A stretch of DNA of 64,000 nt from Candidatus Bathyanammoxibius amoris (GTDB taxonomy: Bacteria; Planctomycetota; Brocadiia; Brocadiales; Bathyanammoxibiaceae). The notes under the pieces were generated by a model. It made no database searches. It was given only the letters and a program-made list of their open reading frames with translations, and had not been told where the DNA came from. Position numbers and translations under genes: made by a program. Below are positions 35,135 through 44,600 of this stretch, in pieces (position 1 is the stretch's first letter; every line of letters begins with the position of its first letter). Location of the stretch: contig JAMXCW010000003.1 of NCBI GenBank assembly GCA_024451685.1, positions 1 to 64,000 on the forward strand, written 5' to 3'.

Positions 35135-35971
35135 CTAGTCGAAAACGTCTGTGCTTGAAATGATCATCTCCCTGAGCAGTTGGAATGCCCCGGTCTGTAC
35201 TTCGTTCATGACGACGTGAACCTCTTCCTCCGTCAGTTTCTGTGGCCCGAGTCCCGCGGCCTTGTTTGTTATGCAGGAGAGGCCACAGACCCTTACGCCC
35301 ATCTGTCTGGCAGCGATGACGTCTGTCACGGTTGACATACCGACCGCGTCTGCCCCCATCTTCCCGAACATCGCTATCTCTGCGGGTGTCTCAAAGCTGG
35401 GACCGCACACGCCCAAATATACACCCTTCTTGACCTTCATCCTGAGGGCCTTTGCGGCGTTTGTCGCCATTTTTATGAGTACGGGGTCATAGGCCCTCGT
35501 CATATCAGTAAATTGGTCCCCAATCCTGTCATCCTCCACGCCTGTTGCGGGACTTTGCATAGTCATGTTTATATGATCAGTAATCAGCATTAAATCGCCT
35601 TTTTTGAACCCTCGCTTTATACCACCGGCGGCGTTGGTCACAAAGAGCGTCTTTATCCCCAGATGGCATAACACCCTTACCGGATGGGCCACATCCCGGG
35701 CTGAAAGCCCCTGGTAGAGGTGAAACCTCTCGTTCAGGCAGGCCAGCGGCATTTCACCAAGCTTTCCTGTTATCAGCGCCCCGTTCTCTTTTTTGCGGTG
35801 TTGAGGCAGGAGGTGCGGTATGTCACGATATCTTATTGTAGTGGACGGACTTAGCTGTTTCGTAAATTCCTGCCACCCGGTGCCGAGTATAACCCCCACT
35901 TTTGGCCTGTCGGAGGACCGGGATCGAATATACCTAATGGATTCCTGTAGTTGTTCATAGAGATCTGTCAT
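35135..35971 (-). CDS. punA: Purine nucleoside phosphorylase (class II)
   Basis: 278 aa, trimeric type. It has GVILGTGWQEF, HRKKENGALITGKLGEMPLACLNERFHLYQG-type blocks (short keys: GTG, ERFHLYQG), TNAAGGI, GVYLGVCGPSFETPAE and the D-A-V-G-M-S-T purine-site strand. Splits purine nucleosides with phosphate. Upstream partner of cdd in the same minus-strand unit. Confidence 0.95.
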   Translation of the reverse strand: MTDLYEQLQESIRYIRSRSSDRPKVGVILGTGWQEFTKQLSPSTTIRYRDIPHLLPQHRKKENGALITGKLGEMPLACLNERFHLYQGLSARDVAHPVRVLCHLGIKTLFVTNAAGGIKRGFKKGDLMLITDHINMTMQSPATGVEDDRIGDQFTDMTRAYDPVLIKMATNAAKALRMKVKKGVYLGVCGPSFETPAEIAMFGKMGADAVGMSTVTDVIAARQMGVRVCGLSCITNKAAGLGPQKLTEEEVHVVMNEVQTGAFQLLREMIISSTDVFD

Positions 35972-36102
35972 ATTGCCGGCAGATTGTACTCCGCGTGAAC
36001 TGGAAGTAAAGAGAGAAATAAATGTTGCCTTTCAGCCAGACAGCGATAATAATAGAGTGGTAGATTTCTGGCGTAGTACTGAGGTTGTGGAAGGAAATAA
36101 TA

Positions 36103-37275
36103 ATGAAGAGAAGTAGCTCGGTCTCAAGAAGGGATTTTCTCAAGGCCGGGATAACCGCGGCGGGCGCGATGTGTATGGGTTGCCCAGGGGTGGCCCTGGC
36201 GGCCTCGGAATCAGCCGCCGGCGCCATAATAACCGGCCAGAAGGACGGCGAGTTCCCGCTCTACGAGGCGATGTACTATAAGAAGCTGGAGGACGACCGG
36301 GTAGAGTGCGAGCTTTGTCCCAAGGCGTGTCAGGTGGCTGACCTGGAGAGGGGCTACTGCGGCGTTAGAGAGAACCGCGGCGGCACGTACCACACGCTCG
36401 TCCACTCGCGCGTCTGCGCGTTACATATTGACCCTATCGAAAAGAAACCGTTTTTCCACTATCTGCCAGGCACCGATGCGGTTTCAGTCGCTACCGCGGG
36501 CTGCAACGTGGAGTGCAGGTTCTGTCAGAACTGGCAGATTTCACAGTTCCGGCCCGAACAGGTGGACAGCATAAAACTCACCCCGGAAGACGTCGTGGAA
36601 CATGCAAAAATGCGCCACTCTCCCACCATCGCATACACATACACGGAACCGGTCATCTTCTATGAGTTTATGTACGACACGGCAAGGGTGGGGAGAGAAC
36701 AAGGGATTACCAGTGTGGTGGTGTCAAACGGTTATATAAAAGAAGAACCCCTCATCGAGCTGTGTAAGTACCTTGACGCGGTCAAGATTGACCTCAAGGC
36801 TTTTAGCGAGAAATTCTACAAAGAGACCTGCAGCGGGGAGCTTAAACCCGTGCTGGAGACCCTGGTGACATTGAAAAAACTTGGGATGTGGTTCGAGATA
36901 GTGGTACTCATCGTGCCCACCCTGAACGACAGTGAGGAAGAAATAAAGAATATGTGCGCGTGGGTATATGCGGAACTGGGACCTGACGTACCCATCCATT
37001 TCTCGCGCTTCCATCCCACCTACAAGATAAAGAACCTTCCGCCCACCCCCGTACCCACGCTGGTCAGGGCACGGGGCATTGCCCAGGAGGCCGGTCTGAA
37101 CTATCCGTATATCGGCAATGTATCGGGTCACCATGGCGAGAGCACTTATTGCCCCGATTGCAAAGAAGTAGTCATCAAGAGAGTGGGCTACACCATCATC
37201 CGCAACACCATAACGGACGGCAAGTGCGGCAACTGCCGTCATCCCATCGCCGGCGTGTGGGAGCTCAAGGGCTAA
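36103..37275 (+). CDS. Tat-tagged radical SAM protein of the AmmeMemoRadiSam (AmrS) type
   Basis: About 390 aa. The 4Fe-4S cluster motif is CNVECRFC (C-x3-C-x2-C), preceded by a Cys-rich CELCPKACQVADLERGYCG and ending with C-x2-C pairs (CPDCK, CGNCRH) that may hold further metal. The family gives KKPFFHYLPG, TYTEPVIFYEF and DLKAF. Unlike most members, the N-terminus SRRDFLKAGITAAGAMCM is a twin-arginine signal, implying export of a folded Fe-S enzyme. ATG 36103 has AAGGAA 7 bases upstream. AMMECR1 and Memo partner genes are not in the window. Confidence 0.85.
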   Translation: MKRSSSVSRRDFLKAGITAAGAMCMGCPGVALAASESAAGAIITGQKDGEFPLYEAMYYKKLEDDRVECELCPKACQVADLERGYCGVRENRGGTYHTLVHSRVCALHIDPIEKKPFFHYLPGTDAVSVATAGCNVECRFCQNWQISQFRPEQVDSIKLTPEDVVEHAKMRHSPTIAYTYTEPVIFYEFMYDTARVGREQGITSVVVSNGYIKEEPLIELCKYLDAVKIDLKAFSEKFYKETCSGELKPVLETLVTLKKLGMWFEIVVLIVPTLNDSEEEIKNMCAWVYAELGPDVPIHFSRFHPTYKIKNLPPTPVPTLVRARGIAQEAGLNYPYIGNVSGHHGESTYCPDCKEVVIKRVGYTIIRNTITDGKCGNCRHPIAGVWELKG

Positions 37276-37342
37276 CGCTTCATCTGTGGATTCTACAAAC
37301 TCGGCATACGCCTCAAGCGGATCACTCCGCGGACATGGAGTA

Positions 37343-39685
37343 TCAGGACGGCTTACGGGCAGTCCCCATTTTAATAACCAGCGCGGAAAGCAGAACGAGA
37401 CTGGCGACGTTGAGGGCTGCGACGATTACACACGAGCCAGTTACACCCATGATGGGTACCAGGACTATTCCCGTTAGCGCCGCCCCGGCAAACGCCCCCA
37501 GGTGGTCGGCGCCGTCTATCAACCCCGCCGTCCGCCCGGAATCCCTGTCTTCATCCAGATATATACGGCTCGCTATGGGAAACTCAAGGCCGGTAATGAC
37601 GCCGGGGATTATTATGAGTACCATAAAAAGAACGGCGGATTCGGCATGCAGAAAGGGGTACCACTTGATAAACGGAATAATAACCAGGGAGTACGCCACC
37701 ATACCACCCACGATATACATAAGAATCCTGAGCCAGTCGCGCTGTTTTTTGAGTATCACGGTATTGCTGATATAAGCGCCGATGGCGAGGCCCATCATAA
37801 ACAATGCCACAATAAGACCTATCATCTCGTAGACGTAGCCATAGATGTTCTGAAAGGCGAATATCAATATGATTTCGAGGGCTATTGCGGCGAACCCGGT
37901 TGTGGCGATGGCAAAGATGCTGTTGAACTTTTTCTCTCTTGAGATATTGCCGTGCGTAAACTTTGTGGTGGAAAGTCTTATCACAAGGAACACCCCAATG
38001 GCGGCCAGGAAGTACCACAGCTTCAGCATGCCCAGAGACCTCAGGACCCCCTGCAGCTGCCCGCCGGAAAACTGGTCCCACAGCAGCAGGTTGTAGAAGT
38101 AGGTGACGGGTTTTGAGTCGGTGTTTATTGGCAAGACATCTTTTCTGCTGTCCAGGCGTTCTTTCATGAACTTGACCTGCCCGGGTTCCAGATAGGGCAG
38201 GAAGTGATATTGAGAGAACACGGTCGTCTCTATGTTACGCCCGTTATACCTTGCGATTAGCGTATCCAGGTCTGTAGTTATCACGTCCGGCTCCGAGGAG
38301 GCAAAATAGTAGTTTGTCTGGCCGGGTGTTACTATCACGTACGGAAAGACCTCCAGGAGGGTTTTATATATAGAACCCGTATAGCTCCCCACCACCTCGC
38401 CAAGATATACTACGGCGGAGCCGATAGAGGCTACCAGTACGCCGTCCGGTTCAAGCAGCTCTTTCACCTCCTCAAAAAATTCTCGCGTATAAAAGCGGTT
38501 CAGTGCGGCGGTCGAGGGGTCGGGGACGTTAATGAATACGAGGTCGTATTTGTATTTACCCTTGGCGGTTTTCACGAAATAGCGTCCGTCTACCGGGAAT
38601 ACCGTCACCCTCTCGTCGGCCAGCGCGGCCCTGTCCTCCCCGGAGAGATACGGTCTTGTAATCTCCAGGAGTTTTGGGTCCAGTTCTATATAATGGACCT
38701 CCTCAAGGGGATATTTGAGCATCTCGCTTATCAGACCACCGATGCCGCCGCTGATAAGGAGTATGCGTTTGGGGGATGGATGCTCTGAAAGTATCAGGTG
38801 GGCCATGGGCCCGTACTCATACAGGTTCGGAAACGCGAACGCGTACTGCCCGTTGTTGTATACACTGTACTGGTCATGCTCCTTGCCGAGTACGATATTC
38901 TGGTACCTGGAATCCACGGACTCAATCAACTTTATGTTCGGGTTAAACGACTCCCACCTCTTTTCAACAAAGAACGACTCCAGCCGGCTAACGCCGCCGG
39001 AGAGGATAAGGGACAGCGAGACGGCCAGGAGTGAGATGGTCGTTCCCAGCAACACCTTTCTGGACGGGAAGGTCCGGGTAAGGAATGTGAGTATGAGCAG
39101 GTTTGTCAGGACCACGGCGATGAAAATTGCCATAATCTCATACGAAGCGGCCCTGGGAGCCAGTACAAAGGTAAACACAACCCCTCCTATGAGACTGCCG
39201 ATGGATTCCAGTATATACACCGCCCCGATGTCCGTAGCTCCGCCGCGGGTAAACCCCTTGAAGACGGACACGGAAAATGGAAAGATAAACCCGATGACAA
39301 AACTGAACGGCATGATGATGAGCGGTGAGGACCATATAAGCGACAGGATGGAGATCTGCTGGCCGTAGGGCACGTGGATTATGTATCTAAGCAGCCTGAT
39401 AATCGACACCTGCACCGGCAAAAGTAGGCACAGTGCAAGCAGGAGGAACAGGAAAACGACAAGGCTGTTCTCGACCTTCCTTGTCAGTTTTGCGCCTATG
39501 CCCGCCCCGATGGCCACACCGAGGAGCCAGGCACCGAATATCACCCCGAGGCAGAGCTCGTTTCCGTAGAATACTACCAGTAGCTCCCTTACCAGCAGCA
39601 CCTGTGCGATAGTGGCATGGGCGCCGATGAGGACTACCGCCGCTATCAGCGGAAACAAGGTCTTTTTGCCATGAGACGACATTGT
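37343..39685 (-). CDS. Membrane protein with central spermidine-synthase-like methyltransferase domain
   Basis: About 780 aa. N-terminal and C-terminal blocks of membrane helices (about 10-230 and 560-780) flank a soluble spermidine-synthase-like Rossmann domain (about 290-510): RILLISGGIGGLISEMLKYP (glycine loop), VHYIELDPKLLE (acidic strand end), DGRYFVKTAKGKYDLVFINVPDPS-type segment and FYTREFFEEVKELLEPDG. I use ATG 39685 (start MSSHGKKTL) because the 31 residues encoded upstream lack family features. Such fused MFS-like/spermidine synthase proteins have unknown substrates. The small lipoprotein gene at 39822 is 136 bases upstream on the same strand. Confidence 0.85.
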   Translation of the reverse strand, partial: TMSSHGKKTLFPLIAAVVLIGAHATIAQVLLVRELLVVFYGNELCLGVIFGAWLLGVAIGAGIGAKLTRKVENSLVVFLFLLLALCLLLPVQVSIIRLLRYIIHVPYGQQISILSLIWSSPLIIMPFSFVIGFIFPFSVSVFKGFTRGGATDIGAVYILESIGSLIGGVVFTFVLAPRAASYEIMAIFIAVVLTNLLILTFLTRTFPSRKVLLGTTISLLAVSLSLILSGGVSRLESFFVEKRWESFNPNIKLIESVDSRYQNIVLGKEHDQYSVYNNGQYAFAFPNLYEYGPMAHLILSEHPSPKRILLISGGIGGLISEMLKYPLEEVHYIELDPKLLEITRPYLSGEDRAALADERVTVFPVDGRYFVKTAKGKYKYDLVFINVPDPSTAALNRFYTREFFEEVKELLEPDGVLVASIGSAVVYLGEVVGSYTGSIYKTLLEVFPYVIVTPGQTNYYFASSEPDVITTDLDTLIARYNGRNIETTVFSQYHFLPYLEPGQVKFMKERLDSRKDVLPINTDSKPVTYFYNLLLWDQFSGGQLQGVLRSLGMLKLWYFLAAIGVFLVIRLSTTKFTHGNISREKKFNSIFAIATTGFAAIALEIILIFAFQNIYGYVYEMIGLIVALFMMGLAIGAYISNTVILKKQRDWLRILMYIVGGMVAYSLVIIPFIKWYPFLHAESAVLFMVLIIIPGVITGLEFPIASRIYLDEDRDSGRTAGLIDGADHLGAFAGAALTGIVLVPIMGVTGSCVIVAALNVASLVLLSALVIKMGTARKPS

Positions 39686-39821
39686 ATCTTTATACCAGGT
39701 ATTCCAAGAAACGCTTGTGGCGGGTGAAACCCAGGATGGAAATTTCTGCCCTTTTGGGTCCGGGAACTGCAGGTGCATTCATATTGCGGGGTGCGGCCTT
39801 ATGGATGAGAATGTACAGACA

Positions 39822-39998
39822 TTACTGTTGCCCCAGGTTTCCTTTTGCCCCCTGCGGTTCCTGCGGGCCTTTTATTAAATTAGGCCACTCCATGGTTTCG
39901 GTCCTGAAGTTGAGACCCTCCTCCTCTTCAGATCCTTGAATACAGCCCCCGGAGGCGAGCAACAGGAACAGGCTTAATATCATTGTGAGTTTGTACAT
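39822..39998 (-). CDS. 58-aa lipoprotein (short gene)
   Basis: The minus strand encodes MYKLTMILSLFLLLAS then GGC, a typical signal with a lipobox-like SGGC (Cys19), followed by an acidic patch (EEEEG) and a Gly/Gln/Pro-rich tail. No known family. It lies on the same strand as the spermidine-synthase-like gene, which begins 136 bases downstream. Ribosome site is weak (AAGAACACAAG). Supported by signal features rather than homology. Confidence 0.5.
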   Translation of the reverse strand: MYKLTMILSLFLLLASGGCIQGSEEEEGLNFRTETMEWPNLIKGPQEPQGAKGNLGQQ

Positions 39999-40140
39999 TT
40001 TCTTGTGTTCTTAAGGCCAGAAAGTATCACATTTCATACCTAAGTCAAATGAAATCTATTTACGTCTTGAATTTGTATAATATGGTGCCTATTCTAAAAG
40101 TATGCAGTGCCTTTGAACGTGCATGCACCTCTGACAACGC

Positions 40141-41103
40141 GTGTACGAGGTACAGGCAGGCACACAGGACAAATTCCACCTGATAAAGGGGAAACCGTTG
40201 CCACCCGTTAAAGTGCCTTCATGTTGGAAAGAACTTGTAGAGGATATCCACCGGGTAAAGGGTGTGGTGGTAATACTGGGGGCTTCCGATACGGGCAAGA
40301 CCACACTGGCCTTCTACCTTGCCGGAGAACTCCTTAAGAGGCGTAACAGGGTCTCCATAGTCTCTGCCGACGTGGGTCAGTGTGCGTTTGGACCGCCGGC
40401 CACGATTAGCATGGCCATGCTGGAGCCGGGCGCAAAATTCCTGCAAGAGGTTCCCGCGCACTCGATGTACTTTGTGGGTTCGACGTCGCCTGTGGGCCAC
40501 TTCCTGCAGACGGTGGTGGGTGTAAAAAAGCAGGTGGAGCGGTCGCTCCGGGAGGGTGCTGAGGTTGTGGTCGTTGACACGAGCGGGCTTGTATCGGGGG
40601 GCGCGGCCTGGGAACTGAAATCCCACAAGATAGAACTTGCCGGGGCCAGGTGTGTGGTGGCTATCCAAAAAGAGCGGCGGGAACTGGAGGACATCCTGCT
40701 TCCTCTTGAACGCAGGGGTGGCATCAAATTACATCGCCTTCCGGTATCAGAGCACGCGAAGGCCCGGTCGTACGAGCAGCGCCGTGAGTATCGGCGCCAG
40801 AGATATGAGGAATATTTCAGGGACGCGGGGATGAAGTCCCTGTCGCTCAAAGACGTAAGTCTTGTTAACCCTTACGACATGGCAATACAAGAGGGGGACA
40901 GTAATACCCTTAGAAGGCGGCTGGTGGGTCTCAACGATTGTGACAATTTTTCCATAGCCCTTGGTATCATCGAAGACGTAGATTTACAGGGTGGTACTAT
41001 CAGGCTGGAGACACCACTCCGGGCGGCAAGGGATGATGTTGGATTGATAAGACTCGGCTCTGTCGTTATAGAAGACGGCTGGTATGACCGTATGGTCAGG
41101 TAA
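40141..41103 (+). CDS. Clp1/Grc3-type polynucleotide 5'-kinase (P-loop NTPase)
   Basis: 320 aa with P-loop GASDTGKTT (47-55), a SADVGQCAFGPPATISM block (the DxGQ of Clp1-like kinases), VDTSGL (Walker B-like) and a C-terminal domain ending in VIEDGWYDRMVR. The closest family memory is the Clp1/Grc3/NOL9 kinases that phosphorylate 5'-OH RNA or DNA ends, found sporadically in bacteria. GTG 40141 start is uncertain as no clear ribosome site is seen. It precedes a second P-loop protein by 18 bases. Confidence 0.72.
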   Translation: MYEVQAGTQDKFHLIKGKPLPPVKVPSCWKELVEDIHRVKGVVVILGASDTGKTTLAFYLAGELLKRRNRVSIVSADVGQCAFGPPATISMAMLEPGAKFLQEVPAHSMYFVGSTSPVGHFLQTVVGVKKQVERSLREGAEVVVVDTSGLVSGGAAWELKSHKIELAGARCVVAIQKERRELEDILLPLERRGGIKLHRLPVSEHAKARSYEQRREYRRQRYEEYFRDAGMKSLSLKDVSLVNPYDMAIQEGDSNTLRRRLVGLNDCDNFSIALGIIEDVDLQGGTIRLETPLRAARDDVGLIRLGSVVIEDGWYDRMVR

Positions 41104-41121
41104 TAATCTGAGAGACATAGT

Positions 41122-41658
41122 ATGCTGGTCAAAAACATACTGATAACCGGCAGGCCGGGTGTGGGAAAGACGATGGCGATTAAAAGGATACTATCCGGCT
41201 GCAACGTTAAACCGGGCGGATTTTACACAGAGGAGATAAGGGTAGGCGGGGAACGCAAGGGTTTTACGGTAAAGACGTTTGACGGGAAGAGCGGCATCCT
41301 TGCGCATAAAGACAACAAGAACGGTCCCAGGGTGGGAAGATACGGCGTGGACCTGGAAAGCTTCGAGTCTACGGCCCTCCCGGGGCTGGAAGACGCAATC
41401 AATAGTAGAAGGCTTGTGATCATAGACGAAATAGGCAAGATGGAACTGTTTTCCCGCAGGTTTAAGGGCCTGGTGTTGGAGGCACTGGATGGGCCTGCGC
41501 CCGTCCTGGGGGTCATTACCGAGTCCGGAAACGGGTTCATCAGAGACATCAGGCAAAGAAAGGACGTCAGACTCTACAGGATTACCCCGGCGAACAGAGA
41601 CGGCATAATCCCGGACATACTAAAATGTCTGGAGGAGCTTATGGAGACCGGGGAATAA
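41122..41658 (+). CDS. Nucleoside-triphosphatase (THEP1-like)
   Basis: 178 aa. P-loop GRPGVGKT (10-17), Walker B LVIIDEIGKMELFS, and the DUF265/THEP1 pattern VKPGGFYTEEIRVGGERKGF and PVLGVITESGNGFIRDI. These NTPases hydrolyse NTPs and often accompany nucleic-acid enzymes; biological role unclear. Gap to the preceding kinase-like gene is only 18 bases, so they likely form an operon. Confidence 0.88.
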   Translation: MLVKNILITGRPGVGKTMAIKRILSGCNVKPGGFYTEEIRVGGERKGFTVKTFDGKSGILAHKDNKNGPRVGRYGVDLESFESTALPGLEDAINSRRLVIIDEIGKMELFSRRFKGLVLEALDGPAPVLGVITESGNGFIRDIRQRKDVRLYRITPANRDGIIPDILKCLEELMETGE

Positions 41659-41704
41659 TGAGGATGTTTTCGCGGCAACTGTCCCTGCGGTATACGTCTC
41701 TTTG

Positions 41705-42754
41705 TTAAAGGCCGTATCTTTCCTTCAAGGTGGTGGACACCTCATGGGTGAGAGACATGGCCTTCTCGGACTCTGCAACGGTGAGGGTGCCCGTGCCGCA
41801 GCTGGGTGTTATGAGCGAGTTCTGCAGTACGGTCTGTTTATCAATCCCCTTTTGGGAAAGATAGTCCAGCCCCTTCTCCATCCTGGCGACAAGGCTGTCG
41901 GAGTTTATGTCCTGCAGGGCGTCTGCGGTGGTGGGGGCGATTCCCCATGCGAGTATGCCGCCACGCCCCACGAATTCCTGGATGTTAGCGGAGTACGCAA
42001 GGACCTTGTCCATAAAGATAAAGGCGTCAAAGCTGAGTATGTCGAGCTCCGTACCGAGTACCATGTCCCAGTCCGTATTCCCGCAGCAGTGTATGGCCGC
42101 CATCGCGCCCCGCGACTTAACGGCCCTGAATACCTCGTTGAATGAGCTGGTGACCGTATCCCGGCTGACAGTCGCGAACGCCGAGCCCATGCAGCTCAGA
42201 AACGGTTCGTCGGCGAATATTATAAGGGGCAGCTTGAACCTTGAGAGGAAGTCTATCTGCCATCGTGCCTTGAGGCACAGGAGCTTTATGACGGCGTCGT
42301 TGAAGGTCGGGTCAAAGAGTGCCGCCGTTCCCTCTGCGTCCTTCAGGTTGGCTGCCAGTGTGATAGGCCCGACGATTTGCCCCTTGAGGGCCTTGATATG
42401 CTTAAATTCCGGGAGATGTTTTTCCAGCGCGTAAATGCCGGCTGCATAGTCCGGCGATATGCTGAAACCGCTCGCGTCGTTGCTGGAGAACTTCTCGTGA
42501 AGATTCTCCAACTCAGCGACGTCATCGTGAACCTCAAGATAGAACCGCTTCTCCTCCGGAACCAGATGGAAGAACGGCATCCCCTCGGTGTACTGTACGC
42601 ACATCTCTTCCTGTATGCCCCTTTTCGGAAGTTGCGGCCAGCACGGGATTTCGGGGAGGGTCTTTAGGATAAGCCCGAAGGCGGCGTCCGGGTCGGCATG
42701 GGGGAAACTCCCTATGGCTGTGGCGGCACAGTTGGCTCTAAAGATGTCGGTCAT
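41705..42754 (-). CDS. MetE-like (cobalamin-independent methionine synthase C-terminal type) protein
   Basis: 349 aa, only the catalytic-barrel half of MetE. It has SFPHADP near the start, ITLAANLKDAEG, IFADEPFLSCMG, and AAIHCCGNTDWDMVLG (His and Cys of the zinc site) with a late ITPSCGTG (the second zinc Cys). Such short MetE-like or archaeal-type proteins transfer methyl groups from corrinoid proteins or other donors. Specific function cannot be told. Ends converge with the NTPase; starts 1 base before thyX ends on the same strand. Confidence 0.82.
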   Translation of the reverse strand: MTDIFRANCAATAIGSFPHADPDAAFGLILKTLPEIPCWPQLPKRGIQEEMCVQYTEGMPFFHLVPEEKRFYLEVHDDVAELENLHEKFSSNDASGFSISPDYAAGIYALEKHLPEFKHIKALKGQIVGPITLAANLKDAEGTAALFDPTFNDAVIKLLCLKARWQIDFLSRFKLPLIIFADEPFLSCMGSAFATVSRDTVTSSFNEVFRAVKSRGAMAAIHCCGNTDWDMVLGTELDILSFDAFIFMDKVLAYSANIQEFVGRGGILAWGIAPTTADALQDINSDSLVARMEKGLDYLSQKGIDKQTVLQNSLITPSCGTGTLTVAESEKAMSLTHEVSTTLKERYGL

Positions 42755-43528
42755 TTACTGAAGGTTCCTAAATTCCTCTCTTACTTCATCGATTTTGCCG
42801 CAGGTGAGCGGGCCTTCACCGCACGGGCCCCGCACGCAGGACGGGCCGGCATTGCCAAAGATGGATGGCGCAATCCCCCTGACAATGCGCAACATCTCTA
42901 TGGCCATTTCTCTTATCTCCCATTGGGCACGGTTACAGCACCGGACCTTAAAAAAGTGAAGCAGTTCGCGTGCGTTCATGGTGATAATGATCTTTGTCTC
43001 AGCCGCGTTGGGAAGGAGGAAGCGCGCGTCCTCATATGTAGACTCCCCCCGGTCACCCAATGCCTCTAACAGCTCATCGTACCATGCCTGAAGCTCTGCC
43101 ATTTTTTCCTCAAACCACTCCTTTTTCCCCGCCTCGATTACGCTGGGAGGCACGATGAAATCGAACGACCCGCCGCCTTTTTTGGAGTGTTTGCCCACGT
43201 AACGCTGGCTCTGCTGTGAATAGGAGGCCAGTCTGTGCCTTACGAGTTGATGTGTGCATGCGCGGGATATACCCTCTACGCCGAAGCTGAATGCTATGTG
43301 CTCTATGGGTGACATATGTCCCATGGAGATCAGTTTCGCGACGAATTTGTGTTGGTCCCTTTTCTCGATTTTCTCCCTTAATTCTTCGACGGTAGACGGG
43401 CTGTAGCAGAGTTTTGCCGCCTGCGCGACAAGTTTTTCCGGCTCGGGGGTGTGTGTAAGCAGAACTACTTTGAGCTGGGCGCCTTTTTGAAGGGCGGGAC
43501 TGGCTTTAGAGGTTGTAGACGGGGTCAT
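42755..43528 (-). CDS. thyX: Flavin-dependent thymidylate synthase (ThyX)
   Basis: Makes dTMP using FAD and methylene-tetrahydrofolate, independent of ThyA. 257 aa with the ThyX motif RHRLASYSQQSQRYVG (family RHR-x2-S-x-N-x2-S-x-RY; here the Asn is Ser) and nucleotide-binding ARELLHFFKVRCCNRAQWEIR. Lies in a tight unit metE-like/thyX/rpiB/tsaC on the minus strand; overlaps rpiB by 4 bases. Confidence 0.95.
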   Translation of the reverse strand: MTPSTTSKASPALQKGAQLKVVLLTHTPEPEKLVAQAAKLCYSPSTVEELREKIEKRDQHKFVAKLISMGHMSPIEHIAFSFGVEGISRACTHQLVRHRLASYSQQSQRYVGKHSKKGGGSFDFIVPPSVIEAGKKEWFEEKMAELQAWYDELLEALGDRGESTYEDARFLLPNAAETKIIITMNARELLHFFKVRCCNRAQWEIREMAIEMLRIVRGIAPSIFGNAGPSCVRGPCGEGPLTCGKIDEVREEFRNLQ

Positions 43529-43971
43529 GACCCCTCCAGGTCTGTTATCTTTTGTACCCTTCTGGCATGCCTCTCTCCCTCAAACTCCGTGTCGAGCCAT
43601 ACCTGGACTATCTTTGTCGCCATAGCGGCCGGCGCAATCAGGTCGGCGCCAAGGCATAAGACGTTGGAGTCGTTATGCCTGCGGCTCATCTCTGCGCTGT
43701 AGAGGTCGTGAGCCACTACGGCCCGAACACCGTTAATCTTGTTGGCGGCAAGTGACATGCCTATACCCGACCCGCATACCAGGATGCCGCGGTCACATTC
43801 CTTACGTGATACGGCCCTGGCCGCCTTGGAGGCAAAGTCAGGATAGTCGACCGATTCTGAGGCGCTGTTCGTGCCGTAATCGACTACGGTATGATTATGT
43901 TGTGACAACAGCTGGCATAACATCGTCTTAAACTCATATCCCCTGTGGTCTGATGCGACCGCTATCTTCAC
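43525..43971 (-). CDS. rpiB: Ribose-5-phosphate isomerase B
   Basis: 148 aa. N-terminal IAVASDHRGYEFK, the active-site region RGILVCGSGIGMSLAANKI and NDSNVLCLGADLI match RpiB. It is a LacA/RpiB fold protein; an allose-phosphate isomerase role is an alternative. Sits between thyX (4-base overlap) and tsaC (2-base gap). Confidence 0.95.
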   Translation of the reverse strand: MKIAVASDHRGYEFKTMLCQLLSQHNHTVVDYGTNSASESVDYPDFASKAARAVSRKECDRGILVCGSGIGMSLAANKINGVRAVVAHDLYSAEMSRRHNDSNVLCLGADLIAPAAMATKIVQVWLDTEFEGERHARRVQKITDLEGS

Positions 43972-43973
43972 CG

Positions 43974-44600
43974 TTAATTTACCTCAACCTTTGTACTAAG
44001 ACAGTTTATGATTCGCTCTTCCGGGATAGCGCCTTCACGGAGCACAACGCAGGAATCCTGGGAGACCTTAACTACGGTGGACGGGGTCTTTATTGTGCTT
44101 GGGCCGCCGTCCAGAATTATTGCCACCTTGCCGCTGAAATATTCCCGGACCTTTTGTGCGTCCGTTGCGGGCGGGTTGCCGGACACGTTTGCGCTGGTGG
44201 CGACCAGGGGGACCCCTGCCTGTCTCACCAGGTCTTGCGCGACTTTGTGTCCCGGGAACCGTATGCCTATGTCACTTTTACCTGTGTTGGAGAATACGAT
44301 AGTGAGTGGTCCGGGCCAGAATTCCTTCATCAGGATTGTGGCATAAACGGGCACGTTTTCCACAAGGTTCCGGATATCATCCGGACTTGAGATGAGATGT
44401 GCAAACTCTTTCCCGCGTGGCCTATGCTTGACGTCGTACAGCGTCGCTACGGCGTCACGGTCCCGGGCATTGGCCCCGATGCCGTAGACTGTCTCTGTGG
44501 GAAAGGCAACCAGTTCGCCTTTCCTCAGGGCCGCGGCGGCCTTATTAATGTTGTCTCTGTAATGAGTTATATCTTTTGTGTCAAATAATTTAGTATGCAT
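43974..44600 (-). CDS. tsaC: Threonylcarbamoyl-AMP synthase (TsaC/Sua5 family)
   Basis: First enzyme of tRNA t6A modification. 208 aa, with PTETVYGIG (34-42), the basic FWPGPLTIVF region, IGIRFPGH and VATSANVSGNPP, and DGGPS. Only the core YrdC-like domain is present, without the C-terminal Sua5 extension. First gene of the minus-strand unit. Confidence 0.94.
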   Translation of the reverse strand: MHTKLFDTKDITHYRDNINKAAAALRKGELVAFPTETVYGIGANARDRDAVATLYDVKHRPRGKEFAHLISSPDDIRNLVENVPVYATILMKEFWPGPLTIVFSNTGKSDIGIRFPGHKVAQDLVRQAGVPLVATSANVSGNPPATDAQKVREYFSGKVAIILDGGPSTIKTPSTVVKVSQDSCVVLREGAIPEERIINCLSTKVEVN

